A stretch of 64,000 bases of DNA from Helicoverpa zea (GCF_022581195.2 NC_061465.1:11968501-12032500), one strand, 5' to 3'; positions 1 to 13,060 are shown, numbered from the stretch's first letter. The notes: generated by a model not told the origin, from the sequence alone. Numbers and translations are program-made.

Positions 1-250
1 AGTGGAGTGTTGTGATGTGGTGTGGTGTTATGTAGTGTGAGGAGTGGTGTGGTGTTATGTGGTGTGACGAGTGGAGTGTTGTGATGTGGTGTGGTGTTAT
101 GTAGTGTGAGGAGTGGTGTGGTGTTATGTGGTGCGACGAGTGGAGTGTTGTGATGTGGTGAGGTGTTATGTAGTGTGAGGAGTGGTGTGGTGTTATGTGG
201 TGTGAAGAGTGGTGTGGTTTGGAGTGGTGTAGAGAGTGATGTGGTATGGT
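1..250. repeat. GT-rich minisatellite
   Basis: Tandem array of degenerate units built on gtgtggtgttatgtggtgtg and gagtggagtgttgtgatgtg. About four higher-order units of roughly 95-110 bp are visible, with point differences such as gtgcgacg for gtgtgacg. One strand is strongly G/T biased. The array runs off the left edge, so its full length is unknown. It abuts the 3' side of the reverse-transcriptase remnant at 280-717. Confidence 0.9.
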
Positions 251-279
251 GATTTGCATAGCTATAGCGTGTGGTTACA

Positions 280-717
280 TTACTCATGAAAAACCAGAAG
301 AGCTTCCGTATCCTCGTAAGAGAGAGACTTAATCCAGTTCACTATCATTTTTTTACAGACATAATAGTTGTGATTGTGTATGTAGATTTTTTTATTAATC
401 CTGTTATATAGCTGTGCTGAGAGATAGTAATATTGTCTACTACTAAATATGGTTTTACATTGGGGAACTATTGCAATTTTATCTTTTCTCCTTTTAGGTT
501 TCTTATTCGCATGATAAGGGAGGGTTTTATGTTTTTTTAGAACTGTTTGGGTTATGTACAGTTTCCTGACTGAGAGTAAATTACTGATGACGTATAAGAA
601 TTCAGTGGAGTATCTTTTATTTTTAAAGTACATGACCTTTATAAGTGCTCGTTGTGCACGTTCCAAGTCCATGAATCTAGTTTTGGCTGCCCCACCCCAA
701 ATGGGGATACAATACAA
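280..717 (-). mobile_element. Non-LTR retrotransposon reverse transcriptase, C-terminal remnant
   Basis: A 145-codon minus-strand frame begins with a short YxIPIWGGAAKT motif, followed by a RAQRALIKVMYFK segment and a SNLLSVRKLY segment. In my experience these mark the region after the polymerase core in Jockey/CR1-like LINE reverse transcriptases of insects. The catalytic YADD region and the endonuclease are absent, so this is a 5'-truncated copy. The frame ends with a stop at about 280, and no poly-A tail can be separated from the flanking minisatellite. Family assignment is from memory of the motif and has not been checked by alignment. Confidence 0.7.
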
Positions 718-2201
718 TAGAACAGACTGTGCTAGGGCAAAGTAGATCTCGTTCAGAAGGTTTCTAGGCTGCTGATCACTCCTATTTCAATAAGTTTTGT
801 ACCTTGTTCTTTCCTATGCGTTAGCTAATTTACCTATCTTAAGGTAATATAAACTACACTTAAGAGCAATAAAATTGGGTAATTTACCTAAAAGCTACCG
901 AAAACAAAAATAATCTTATATGTCCGTCCGTCTTAATTACATCATTAGCAGCCAATTTAATGGGCACTATTGGTCCCAAACTTTAAGCATTAAGTTTGGC
1001 AAAAATCCTCTCGACTGTAAATTAGTGAATGAGGGTTTTTTGGTAAATTTGTTATGGTTGCACTGCTTTGAAAGTATTTTTGTAGAGTCAAAAAGGAACC
1101 TTACTGCGTAAATTATTACCCCTTAAACGAAAATGCTCAACCGTAAATTGTTACAATTATTATCAAAAAAGGTTGTAATGTCCTTGAATCGTCGTACAAA
1201 AACGAAGTCGTGTCGCCCCCGTATCGTCACTTGGCTATCAAGCTCGGAATCTCATTAACAGCAGGGCGTATCACTGACGTGTTCCTACGAGATCTTATTA
1301 TTGGACATAACCGCTTAATTCGCTTACTTGATTGCTCAGAACGCTCAGATACTAAGCAGATGTCGGGAACTGCTTGTGTTGTGACGTCATTACTATTTGT
1401 CGTTTGGGAGTAAGAAAGCTGTCGCAAAAATATTGGTCTGTGTTGTGTGTTAGAAGAGACGACTTTTGAATTTTATTTTTTAGTTAAATTAATTTTGATT
1501 TCGCTGGGTCAATTTATTGGTCTACTAGTGTAACTGTAAGATGTTTTATATTGAACCATTTGCGTGCGAAATTCTTTAAGAAACTTATATGGATATAGTC
1601 TTAGATACTTATTCTCTTCGGCAAAAAATATGACTAATATTTCTCAAACCCTAAACAGACGACAAAAATATCCTAAAACACTTTACATTCATACCCAATC
1701 AGGTTACACCATAACTTTACGGAAACCTCGTACCTACGGAGCCGTAATGCCCAAGAAGGGCTGGCTCCTAAACCCTTTACCAAGTGGCATGGACAAACTG
1801 CCGTCATAAATTATGGGCCTAACGCCCCCAGGCCTGTCCTGAGGGCACATGCTGTTTTAGTGTCAATTCTATTTTGGTCACAAGAAAATTTTCTTTAAGA
1901 GATGAGATCAGATTAGATTTTGTGGGGTCTGTATTACGTGTTGGAGATAGGATACTTTGTGTGTAGTTTTTGTACGTTTCTAGCGGTTTCTTTAAAAGCT
2001 GCCACACGATTCACATAGGTATGTCAATAAAAAAATAATATTGCAGATAGCCTAATTGGTGAATGATATGATAATATTTCGATGAATTAAGAACCTCCTG
2101 CCTTTTGGCAAGTCGGTTAAGAACTCAAAATAAACCATAAATACTCGCGACACACCAATAAAAAGTTTTTAACACCAAATCAATAAAAATAGCACTGGCC
2201 A
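718..2201. other. Stretch without recognisable gene
   Basis: Only short open frames under 82 codons occur here, on both strands, without convincing splice or domain signals. Around 2087-2130 the text aagaacctcctg...caagtcggttaag resembles the end of the accgacttc-type repeat seen again at 40294-41090, so a repeat fragment is likely there. I see nothing else I can name. Confidence 0.5.
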
Positions 2202-2223
2202 TATAAAACAATAAGTGTCACTG
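2202..2223 (+). promoter_or_regulatory. Possible TATA box and start region of the orphan secreted-protein gene
   Basis: TATAAAA lies at 2202-2208, about 44-50 bases before the ATG at 2252, with a TCACTG initiator-like motif near 2218. This would give a 5' leader of about 30 bases. A short out-of-frame upstream ATG occurs at 2226. Spacing between TATA and the putative initiator is shorter than usual, so the exact start site is uncertain. Confidence 0.35.
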
Positions 2224-2251
2224 TCATGAACGGCGGTCATGTCACGAAACG

Positions 2252-3854
2252 ATGTTACGATTCCTTTATTTATTAAGTTTGTTATTATGTATCGAATTAT
2301 CATTTTGTTATAATTATATAGACGAGATCACTGAGCGCAGCTTTAACAAAATAGGACGAAATGTAAGGAGGGATAGAGTAAGACGAGTGAGAAAGCCGAA
2401 AGAACGAAAAAGTGTTGTACGTCAAGAGTACGACTATGACAGAAGTCCTGTGGAATTTGATGTGGCAAGTTTCATACAGCCTGATGAGGAATCTATCGAG
2501 GATGATGAAGCAATGATGAGATATAAGAACAAGAAGCGGTATGTATTCATCAATTGTACACAAGATCATAAATTGCAGCAATAGTTCAGGTGTTGTTCAT
2601 CTAGATTTCATGAATGTATTACCAGTGTAGTTGTAAATTGTGATTGTTCCATTTAATATGGGCTTATTGTGAATGGTGATACATATATAATTATGTTTTT
2701 TGCACTTGAGCAACTAGTTTGCTGTAGACCATCTTACTAATGAGCCACGTATTATCAAGACAAGATGACTTGATAGAATAAGACAGCGGTCAGAATTAGG
2801 ACTTCATAGATTAATTTAACATACTTTTATGCACTTTTGAATATTTCAGAAGAAAGGCAAAAAACTATGATTACGGAACCATAATAGGCATGAATTTAGA
2901 TGAAAGTAACAGAAAAAGAGAAAAGAGTGCAGACTATTTAAACATGGGCGATGCCCCATCAGATTTGAATATTAACCCTCCACTATTCAAGGACTCGGTT
3001 AACTCAAAACATTTAAATTATAATTCACTGGATGACCTACACGGAGAAAAATATGGACATGAAAAATTCAGAAATATTTACAAAGACGATTTACTTATGG
3101 ACCAAAATGTCGTACACAGTCACGAGAAAAAATGGTAAGCAACTTCTAATTGATAGGTTAATAATGTGCCGTTGTGGTTATATTTTGCTATTTAAAGTGA
3201 ATTCGTTTTCAAATGCTGAGAATTGTGTTTATTTTATTGCCATTCATGTGCCCTTAGTGCATTCCTTCTTTTCCTATTTTCCTAAGAGATAAGGTGACCG
3301 AGAAATTGAAATTCGTATTTTCTCATTAACTTTACCTATGTTGCAGCACACTCAAAACTATAAAGTTCCCGTTTTTTTCCCATAACAAATCAGAGCCCAT
3401 GAAGCCCAAGAAAAATAAAAAGCGAAAACTTTTCTTCTTCAACGGTAATAGAAGAGAGAAAGTAGATGACATTAAGATGGGTGATGATACAATTATACAT
3501 TACAAGATGAAGAGGTCCTTCGAAGAGAGGCTCTGTCCAGCTTGCAAAAAGAAGTACTTGACCAATCCAGAATCGGGTGATGATTTAAAGAAAATTCCTA
3601 AAAGACTAATACACAACAGCAGACAATATTTCCAAAACAGTGTAGATTCCAGGTTAAAAGAAGACGTAAAAACTATAAGAAACAACATGGAAGCTTTCAC
3701 AGATGAACATTTTGATGAGAGAACTAGAGAAAAAAGGGATGACAGAGAAAGACAGTTGAAAGAGTTAGAAGAAGTTCAAAGGAAGATCGATAACGTGGAA
3801 ATTCATATACCAACCTTCGAAAAGTCGACTGATAAAAGTGTGTTTAAGTACTAG
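2252..3854 (+). CDS. Orphan three-exon gene, probable secreted charged protein, 359 aa
   Basis: I join exons 2252-2538, 2850-3134 and 3347-3854. Donors are GTATGT and GTAAGC, and both acceptors end in AG after pyrimidine-rich tracts. Both introns are phase 2, and the sum, 1080 nt, is one open frame ending in TAG. The protein opens with a hydrophobic stretch of about 19 residues (LYLLSLLLCIELSFC), which looks like a signal peptide. The rest is very rich in K, R, E and D. It carries a CPAC pair (Cys254, Cys257), a basic patch near residues 209-220 and a charged, probably coiled-coil helix around 315-341. I recognise no family. If the signal peptide is real the protein enters the secretory route; the role is unknown. 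It points toward gene A, with the two 3' ends about 490 bp apart. Gene structure is well supported, function is not. Confidence 0.75.
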
Positions 3855-4303
3855 TGTGTCCTTTTAAATTATGTTTATTTTAGAGTAGAAGTATTTTACA
3901 CTGTAATACAATTTATATTAATGACTTTTGTTTGTTTAATTTTTGTGCCACAGTCCATCCGTATGTGTGTATGTCTGTCTTTTATGATTTGTTATGGAGG
4001 TTAACATTTTGATAATTTATGGTAAATACACCTTTCTGATACAGTTGAGTAAATTCAGAACTATCTAGATAATATTATCAGGCTTTGTATTTACGTATTC
4101 TACCTAAAACAACACTGCAATAATAGAAACATTATTTTATTTTTGAATGTATTTTTTTTTAAGTTGTGAATATAAATTACAATAATTATTCTAGAAAACG
4201 CTGATGTACGAAAAATATTAATGTTCTAAACATATATATTTATTGCAGTTTTATGTAAATACAATTAACACATAATATAAAGTCGTATAATTAACCGTAG
4301 ATA

Positions 4304-4309
4304 TTTATT
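4304..4309 (-). terminator. Polyadenylation signal of AOX gene A
   Basis: AATAAA on the minus strand (tttatt on plus) lies about 33 bases after the TAA at 4342-4344. This is the closest canonical signal downstream of gene A. Confidence 0.5.
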
Positions 4310-4341
4310 AAAATTAATTGCTCAGCCAAATTAAACATGAT

Positions 4342-7300
4342 TTAATTAAATTTAAAATCGTCTGTGTTAGTTTCACATGCCAAGCATATTTGTTCAGTTG
4401 TGTATGGGCCATCTGAAAATAAAACAACCATTGTTATTGATGCTGCCATGTAGGCTAATTTAGAAAATTGACCCCACCAAATGAACCTATGATCAACAAT
4501 CACTTCTTGCAGAGTAGAGAATGATATTGACCGTAAGGATAAAATTACAATTGACTATTATTTTTATAGTAATAATTCTGAGCTGCCAAACTTCATGGCG
4601 GCTCGTGTAATCGCACTAATCGCTGCATAAAAACCACTTATAAGTTTGATAGATATGGTGCACGAAAATTATGATTTGCTTGCGAGTCTCTGTGCTCTGA
4701 AGTTAGATTCAAGCTGTCATTAAGTTTGGCGAGAACAATACTTACATCTGAATAATTTTAATGATAGTTAAATTGTAAAAGATCATACCTATATTAAACC
4801 ACATAGTGCTGGGTATTCCACACTCTTGTCTTGCTGCTACGATGGCTTCCCGTATAGCTATGGGTATCACCACCGACATACAAATAGGAGGTTCACCGCA
4901 TGCTGTAAATATGTCAAATTATTAATTGACTAGCTGTTCCCCGCGGTTTCATCCATAATGTAGCTACTAAAAAGTAGCCTATGTCCTTTCCAAGGTTTTA
5001 GATATTATGTACCTTTAATTTGAATGTGTTCAGCACTTTTGGCAAGGACATAAATATCCATTCGGAAAGTAAGTTTTTTGTCAAGATCATTAAATATTTC
5101 ATTCAGAAAGTTTGCTAAAATAGAAGAATACTTTTTACCTTTAGATCCCAAGATAGTTTTGTTAAAATTAGGGTTTTTCCTCAAGTACACTCTGAAGTCT
5201 TGTGGAATATCTCTTGCTAATGGTACGTAGTAGTTCCAAGTACGATCCGTGAGTAGTTCGCTTGTATTGGAATCGTAAACTAGGTTCTCACTGGTCCAGT
5301 ATCCGAGGCCCATGACAAAAGCACCTTCCACCTAGAAAGTAAATAGGTTTTAGATGAGCTCAACTAAATATTATCTATGTGGGTATAGTATTGTTGAATG
5401 CTGATAGCTATGTGCTATCTATATATAATTTGTATTAGATAGTGGGCTATATATCAAGCGTCAAATAAAAAAGTTTATTTAAATATTCAGCTTCATTATA
5501 ATCAGACCATATCATCCATTCCACATCATTGAATGTAATCGTCTTACCTGCCCAACATCAAGTTCAGGATTTATGCTATGTCCAACATCTTGAAGTATAT
5601 CTACTCGTAATATTTCTGATTCTCCAGTCAACACATCAATTTCAACTTCAGCAACCGTAACCCCATAAATGTTATAATCCTTCGTATCCTCCTTACCTAC
5701 AAAACTATGGACTTGCAAATCGACAGACATTTCATAACTTTTCTTCACTATATAATTCCTCCCAAGTTGGGTTGTTCATCACCTTTCTGATAGGTTCAAG
5801 TCTTTCTAATAAACTCTCACAGCATTTCTTTACAGCTATTGTTATATTCTGTGTAGTTAAACTTCCTCCCGTCACAGCAGCATTAGGTGACGTAATTGTA
5901 TTGTTTTCTTTGATAATTACTTTTTCTACAGGTATATTTAGCATGTAAGCTGCTACTTGGGCTGCTTTCGTATTTATACCTTGACCTATTTCAACTCCTC
6001 CATGACTTATAGCTACTGTTCCGTCTCCTTGATAAACTGCAATGTTGACATCAAAATATCTTGAGTATACATGAGACCATCTTAGAAATACAAGTCTCAG
6101 CCCTCGTTTCTTCCATCTATTTTCAGCATTGAATTTGTTGACTGCAGTTCTTCTAGTAACATAGTCTGATGAAGAAATTATTGTTTGACACATTTCTCTC
6201 AGATCGTTGTATTGAGGATCTAAGTTTGCTAGGCGTAACTGTATGGGGTCTAGAGATAGTTCATAAGATATCCTTTCCATCATCAGTTCTACCATTCCTA
6301 TGTTTTCTAGCGTCCCTGTAAATGTTCAAAATTTTTTTATAACCGTAGGTCTACTAGACCTCTAGAAGATGAAAATTATGATTATCGAGTGGTTTTTACC
6401 TGGTGACCGAAACCAAGTGTTCTTAGCAGTATCAGTAATAGTATTGATAGCCTTGAAATTCCAAGTGCTTGCATTGTAGCAATTATTGTAAACATTGACT
6501 CCAAACTCAGTTAAGTTTTCGTTGACGGCATAACCATTATCTTCGTACAAGTTGTAATTCATGTATTGAATTATACCTGATTTGTTAACGCCTACCTTTA
6601 AAGGAAAATGCTTATAATCACATAATCGCCCCATTTGCCAAGCCATTTATCTGTATTTACAAATACTTACTTCGAAATCAGTTGAACACGGAAACCTCTT
6701 TCCCATAGCTTTGGTATTAGTCTCCATTCTCTGTATGATCCTGCATGGACGGTTCAGTTTCATGGCCACCAAGCTTGAAGCCACCGCCGATTGTATGCTT
6801 CGGGATATTTTTATGCCATACGATCCGCCGATACGACGAATGTGGACATCAATCCTAAGATGCAAATAAAATATTGCAGATATTGCTTCAAAATTAGATG
6901 AAAGAATGATTCTTATGTTAACTTTGCTACTTACTTGCTCTGCTCAATCTTCAAAGCTCGTGATACCATTAACTGCGTAGCGGCTGGCCATTGAGCTGTA
7001 GAGTACACAGCCAAACCTGCTTCTGTAGGCTTGGTTACACTAACCAACGTCTCTATTGTCAGATAAGTCTGTCCCTTAATTGTAGTTTCACCTTTAATTA
7101 CTTTTGATACATACTGGCCCCTTGCTTTAGCTTTGATTTCTCGGTACAAAGTATTCCTTTTAGGATCTTTTTTTGCCACTTTTACTTCTAAGACTGGTTT
7201 CTCAACGTTAGCGTATTTTACTTTAACTAAGTTAACGGCTTTATTTGCTGTATCTTGTGTATCAGCTACTATTAAACCTAGCGGTTGGCTGAAGTATTTT

Positions 7301-10300
7301 ACTTGGCCGCTGCAGAACACTTCTTCATTCATTTGGTATACTTGATCATCTTCAGGTGTAAAAGAATTCATACCAGGAATATCATTTGAAGAATAGAATG
7401 CTATAACACCTGGATAGTTCTGAAATTACATTAAATTATATCTTATTGATTACGATAAGTAATCGCTTAAATTTAATATTCGAATAAAATGTATTATAGA
7501 CATACAAGGGCAGCTGAAGGATCTATTGACACAATACGACCTTTTCCAACAGTACTCAGTACAAAAGCGGCGTGAACTTCTTTGGGAAATGTGGGGATAT
7601 CATCAGTATACTTTGCTTCTCCTGCACATTGTATCTGAAAACACGACAGTGGTAATCAAAAATGTTGCTTATGGAAACTCTAAGACTTATAACAATAGGG
7701 ATGGTTTACAATCTTCCTATTTAGTGTCTCATTAAAACAATCCTTACCAAAGCTTCAATCTTCGGCATGGGCTGGTTGATAGGCCAGTCGGCTGGGTTAG
7801 TAGTGAATATTTGTTTGCCATCAGATACCGGCCGAGACTCGTGAAGTTTTATGGCTCCAGATTTGATTCGTGGGTGCAATAATGAGTCTGGACATAATTT
7901 TAGGAGACCCTAAAAAAATTAACACTTATTTATTTTGCTACCATGCCATACATTAATTATGTAGCTTAATTATTTTAGCCTCTGTTAGCTTCGTGATCAC
8001 TAAATCTTTTAGTCTATTGTTTTTTTCTCTAAAATAGCATTGATTTATATTTTACCTTATAGAAAAGTCCCAAAGCCAACTGTCTCCTATAATTGACAGA
8101 AGGTTCAGGTGGATTTTCAGTTACAACCGTTTCAGTTTTCAAAATTTCGATTGCTGCTTGTAACGTGTCATTTCTAAACAAATATTTTCCTACTATGAAG
8201 CGTTCCGTAGCTGAAGCTCTTGTGAATTGTGGAGAAAGACCGCTAAATGCTATTCTTGATTGTAAAACTATGTTGTCTGGAGACAGTTTGAATAAAAATC
8301 CTGCGTTCACTGTTGCATGAGCGTTTTGGGATCTTGGCATTACCTAGAAAGCAAATATTGTAAGAGTCAAGCTGATGATTGAGAAAGGTGATTATTTAAT
8401 AAACCAAATCATGCCTTTATTTAAGTGAGTACCTTAAATGTTGCAAGCTTATACTGGTTGTTTAGTGGTGGCAACATCACATTCAGAATCACTTTCGCCT
8501 TCATATCAAGTTTTAAGAACTGATCCATTTTAACGATTTGCCTGAGGCCATTTGATGACACTGAAATTAAAATAAACAAACTTATTATTACTTTAATATT
8601 TTGCAAACTATTTCGTGTCTATAACATCACAGTAATAAAAACTTAAACTTATCTGAAACTGCACTTTCTAAGAATTTTAATGTGTCTTGCAAAAATAAGT
8701 TATTCAATAAAATGACACTAAAATAAGATGAAAAGAGTTAAAACTTACTGATAGTCAGCTGGGCGCCAATTGTTTCAAATAACAGAAATAAATCTGATGT
8801 AAACTCGTTGTTCTTATGTTTTATCATCAAGTTTCCTGCTATTGATCCGACCTAAAAAAATTAACAGGGTTATAAAAAGAACAACTCCTTCAAACGATAC
8901 TATTACTGCAACAACATTCACAATACTTACATTCCTAACAGGTATATGAGCCACCAACAAAATATGATCATAAAATATCTTCAAATAATCAAAATACTCT
9001 TGTTTTGATATCATTTGAAGAATGTCAAGCAAAGAGCTTAGAGTAGTTCCAGCACCTATAATGAGATTCTGATCCATAACATAGCCGGTCAAATCTTGAG
9101 TATCACTTATATCTATAAGCACTCGTTCGTAAGGTATAGTTTCATCTTCTGGTGGAATAACTGTAAAAGTAATAGGTTTTTTTTAATCTTTCTACAAAAA
9201 ATTCTCCCTCGCAAATGAATTCAATTCAGTCATGTAAAATTCTGAAGCTGTAATAAGTACTATAATATTACCTTTAGCAGTATTCCCACATATAAGTCTG
9301 TATGAATCATATCCTTCAGTTTTCAGCACACTAAATATGTCAGCGACCTTATTAACTTTGTACCAACTTCTTCCATCTTTCAAGTTAATCTTAATTATAC
9401 CATTATTTATATTGACATCACTCTTTGAAACTATACACCAGTCTTCATCTTCGCATTCTTTATTGCAACTTTCATTACTTTTACTACATAATTTTAAATC
9501 TTCTATGTCTGGTATTTCTATAGTTTTAGGAGCATCTTTAGCAAATTTCTTGAATGCTTCCAATATTGGTCTGTAGCCAGTACATCTGCATATATTGCTT
9601 CCTAAAGACTGTTCTATTTCTAACATCGTTAGGTCTCTTTTGCTTTGGAGTAGGCTGAAATAAATTCAATATTCTTACATAAAATTGTTTATTTTCATTT
9701 ATGCAACGCTTGCGCCTGTCTTTACTTGTTTATGTTTAATGTTTAATCTTATTAAAAATGTTTAATCTTATTAAAATCTATTTTATTACGTGTGTGTTGT
9801 GGCCTTACAATAAGACTTGAGTTTTAAAAGATACTCTTCATAAAAAATAACTTTAATTGCTAACTACCTGTACATAGACAAAACCCATCCAGGAGAGCAG
9901 TATCCACATTGAGAACCATTGTTCTCAGCTAACGTGGTCTGCAGTGGATGGTATCCTTTGTTTCTATTGCCCACCTCTTCAATGGTGGTGATCTCTAGGC
10001 CATGGCATGCCGTGATGGGTAGGATACACTTTATGAATAGAATAAATTGTATGAATGCATATTTTAACCTGGTCAATTGCTTAAAGTAAGTTGAGAATAA
10101 ATGTGAGTCTATCTTACAGTATTGAATTGAAATTATAGCGCAAAGTTGTACCGATTGGACTGTACATGCGGTTCGGTCAAAACTTTGGTTAAAAAAGACA
10201 TCGTTCCTTTACACATTGTATTTTAAATATAGTGTTAAAGTCGTGTATATAAATAAGTATGTATCGTGTTTACAAAAATGTGCACAAATCGCGAAAGTTT

Positions 10301-10903
10301 AAAAACATTAATTGTAGGTACATTTATCAAAAACCTGCTCACTGTATTATTTATTTTCACACAAATTATTATACCTTCTCCTACACTAGCATAGTTTAAT
10401 AATTTCAAAATTCCTCTCACATACCGAATTAACCGCATAAGGCGAACCCATGGATCTTCGAGCAGTGACCACGCATGCGCCGCAGCTAGCCTGCCGACAC
10501 ATGTACTTGGTGCCTCTCAGTTCTAAAGACTCTCTTATGTAGTCTAGTAGCATCGTGGAGGAAGTCACTTCAGATCCCACTGGAATATTAAAAAAAGTAT
10601 AAGAAAAACTTATTTTTTATCGCTTCTTTGGTCTAGTAGTCACATAACGCTACTGCTACGTATGGGGTCTCGGCCGAATTCGCTGTGTGTTTAAGGATAT
10701 TTTAACAGAACGACCCGGAGTCTGAAAGTTGATAATACAAACGGTAATTATAATGTTTTGCCATAAAATGTTTTTTGTAAATCACGAAGTCCAACTAATA
10801 CACATCCGAATTTCACTTTTCTCAATATAATAAATTTTAAATAATATTTAAAACACTCACCCGAATAATCCACGCCATTAATCTTGAAATGAACTCTATC
10901 CAT
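4342..10903 (-). CDS. Aldehyde oxidase A (molybdo-flavoprotein), frameshifted in exon 14
   Basis: Seventeen exons in transcript order: 10861-10903, 10425-10579, 9868-10028, 9272-9654, 8931-9160, 8749-8851, 8433-8560, 8056-8343, 7748-7909, 7506-7634, 6935-7419, 6671-6854, 6400-6595, 5548-6315, 5139-5331, 4789-4902, 4342-4412. All introns are GT-AG with the same phases as genes B and C. Exons 2-4 carry both [2Fe-2S] sites (CRQASCGAC, GSQCGYC, NICRCTGYRP), exons 4-8 the FAD domain, and exons 10-17 the molybdopterin domains, with GEPPIC in exon 16. The exons total 3793 nt, one base over a multiple of three. The extra base lies at an AAAA run at 5739-5742 and brings a TGA at 5732-5734. As written, the protein stops after 1076 residues instead of about 1263 and loses the catalytic glutamate. 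The EGG of the first cluster is replaced by QAS. It is either a young pseudogene, a polymorphic null allele or a sequencing error. Confidence 0.88.
4931..4990 (-). repeat. Fragment of CTAG-ended Helitron-like repeat in intron 15 of gene A
   Basis: The string actagctgttccccgcggtttca matches the inverted 3' end (CCGCGG...CTAGT) of the elements at 51094-51293 and 59453-59625. Only the last 50-60 bases are recognisable. Confidence 0.5.
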
Positions 10904-11128
10904 GATTGCAATCCTTACGAAAAGACATCCAGAATGCAACTGTGCACCTAAACTATTGCATTTGCACTGGCTTTAATTTTTTAAACCTGTAGCCTGAGAA
11001 ACATTTATAAAATAAAATATGTTTGAAACAAAATACAATCAAAGGTGTTAAAAGGACTAACAATTTTGTATGTTGACCATTCAGAAACTTTTATAACTAA
11101 AAAATAAACTGAAAATTTCGAAACATCA

Positions 11129-11346
11129 TCCCTACTAATATTATAAATGCGAAAGTAACTCTGTCTGTCTGTCTGTTACGCTTCCACGTTTAAACCACTG
11201 AACTGATTTAAATAAAATTTGGTACAGAGATAGAGTTGACCTTGAGAAAGAACATAGGATAGTTTTTATCAGGGACTTTTGAAGAATTCTCTTGGAAACG
11301 CGATATAATCGAAATCTACGCGGGCGAAGCCGCGGGCGGATGCTAG
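11129..11346 (+). mobile_element. Non-autonomous Helitron-like element
   Basis: This 218-bp element begins TCCCTACTAATATTATAAAT after an A, and ends GGGCGGATGCTAG before a T. That fits the A|TC...CTRR|T rule of Helitrons. A GC-rich palindrome (GCGGGCGAAGCCGCGG) lies about 10 bases before the CTAG end, as expected for the 3' hairpin. A short CTGT repeat lies near the 5' end. There is no coding capacity. The type is common in Lepidoptera. Confidence 0.75.
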
Positions 11347-11587
11347 TATTTTATAAGTAGGCTTCGCCACGGGCACTCCAACTAAGTAATAAATTATTAT
11401 CAGTAAAAGGATCAGTAAAAGTATCTTGCTAATATTAAAACCGCGAAATCAAAGTTTGTAACAATATGAATAAATGCTGTACACTATTTATCAGCCTACT
11501 ATTACTAATTTTATTGTAATGTGAAACTGCAGACTTCACCTGCATTTTTACCTCAACTATATTTATAGTGTTTGACAAATAAAGGGC

Positions 11588-11690
11588 TAACTTCTTGTAA
11601 AGCACTGGTACTCAGCTAAATCCGGTTAGACTGGAAGCCGACCCCAACATAGTTTGGGAAAAGGCTCGGAGGATGATGATGATGATGACA
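11588..11690 (+). repeat. 3' fragment of a tRNA-derived SINE
   Basis: The text from agcactggtactcagctaaa through the gatgatgatgat tail is the reverse complement of the left part of the full-length element at 59065-59445. Only the tail half is kept, and the tRNA-like head is missing. Confidence 0.7.
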
Positions 11691-11699
11691 AATAAAGGG

Positions 11700-13060
11700 C
11701 TAAAAATTATACTGAAGTTTCGTCTATCTCTTGCCAATTATTTCACTTTGATAAAGTAATTAGAACTACTTACCTAAATACACTTAAATTATTTTGTCCC
11801 AAATTATCTACTTAACACACGAAGCACGTTAAAATGCACATGAATAGTGTTTATTCAGAACCATTTAGACATTAATACCTTTTTCCGCAATCTAAAGTAC
11901 AGCATTGTCATTTTAATTTAATTGCAACTAGGTATTTATAATTAATTACCACTTAACAACATGTACGTTGCAAAAGTATGTCATTTGTCAGCGATTTGAA
12001 AAACGCGAATGCCTACGCACTTATTTACCTACACGCATTTTTTATTTGTTTACGTAGATTTAATTACGGGTCGATAAAAGATTATATACTTATTGTAAAT
12101 AAGTAGTGCATTTAGATTCTAAGTATTTTGATAAAATTATTTTTCTATAGACTACACTTGTAAACTATCTTTATGACAAAACGAGCTGTTTTCCTCAGTT
12201 TCACTCGCATCCTGAGGCAACTTAAATATTTGTATCCTTTTTCAGGCTCTACACTATCTTGTTTTTGCGTCAAAGCGTCACACGTTCAGAGGTAATCACT
12301 TTCGATTTTATAATATGAAGTTAAAGTAATATCAAATTGACTTTAATCAATAAAAATGCTGACTGTTTACGTTCCGATCTGAATAAGCATGTTCATCGAT
12401 ATGGTAAATCTGCCAGCACAGACGTGCAATCACATGAAAAAAAATTAAAATTTTATGGTAAATATGAAAAATGTAGACAGAAGAAGATTAATTAATAATT
12501 GCTTTGTTTCATGTTGAAAAACATATTTCATAAATATTTTTTTCAAGTGTAAAAGTGTTAAAAATAAGGCAGCATTGCACCGAATGTTTGCAAACCTTCG
12601 CGCATATTTGTGCACGTCACAGTGCTGCACGCCGCTCAAATACCGTCTTTAAATCGCCTACAATCCAAGTATTTGCTTAGCACACAACATGGACCCGAGC
12701 TCTTGATAATACCACTTTACTTGAAGCTTGTATCATATACAATAATATCTAACCTCAATAACTTATCCTGATTGCCTACAAAAATCATATGTCTTATGAC
12801 ATTATCACAAAATCTCCAAGCTGAACTATTTCACTTCCCAGTTCCACAGTCATATTTCAGGCAGCAATCATCGCTCCGTGGCAAGGCTATCCAATCTCCG
12901 AGTGCATGCAATCCGCGTAATGTATTGACGGTATTCCTTCATCGTTCAGTCGTTCAGGGGTTCAGGAGCATAGGATAGGAAACCAGGTTATTTGAGAGTT
13001 GGTCAAAATAACTCAAATGATAGGTACTAAAATCCATAATCTTATTGTATTTCATTCTCC
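11700..13060. other. Intergenic stretch upstream of gene A without recognisable feature
   Basis: This AT-rich sequence contains only short shadow frames. A degenerate copy of the CCGCGG...GATAAAATAT Helitron-like repeat follows at about 13069-13190 on the minus strand. Confidence 0.45.

Noticed and set aside
1210..1427. Overlapping frames on both strands near 1.2-1.4 kb
   Set aside because: Both are short mirror frames, with no signal peptide, domain or splice partner.
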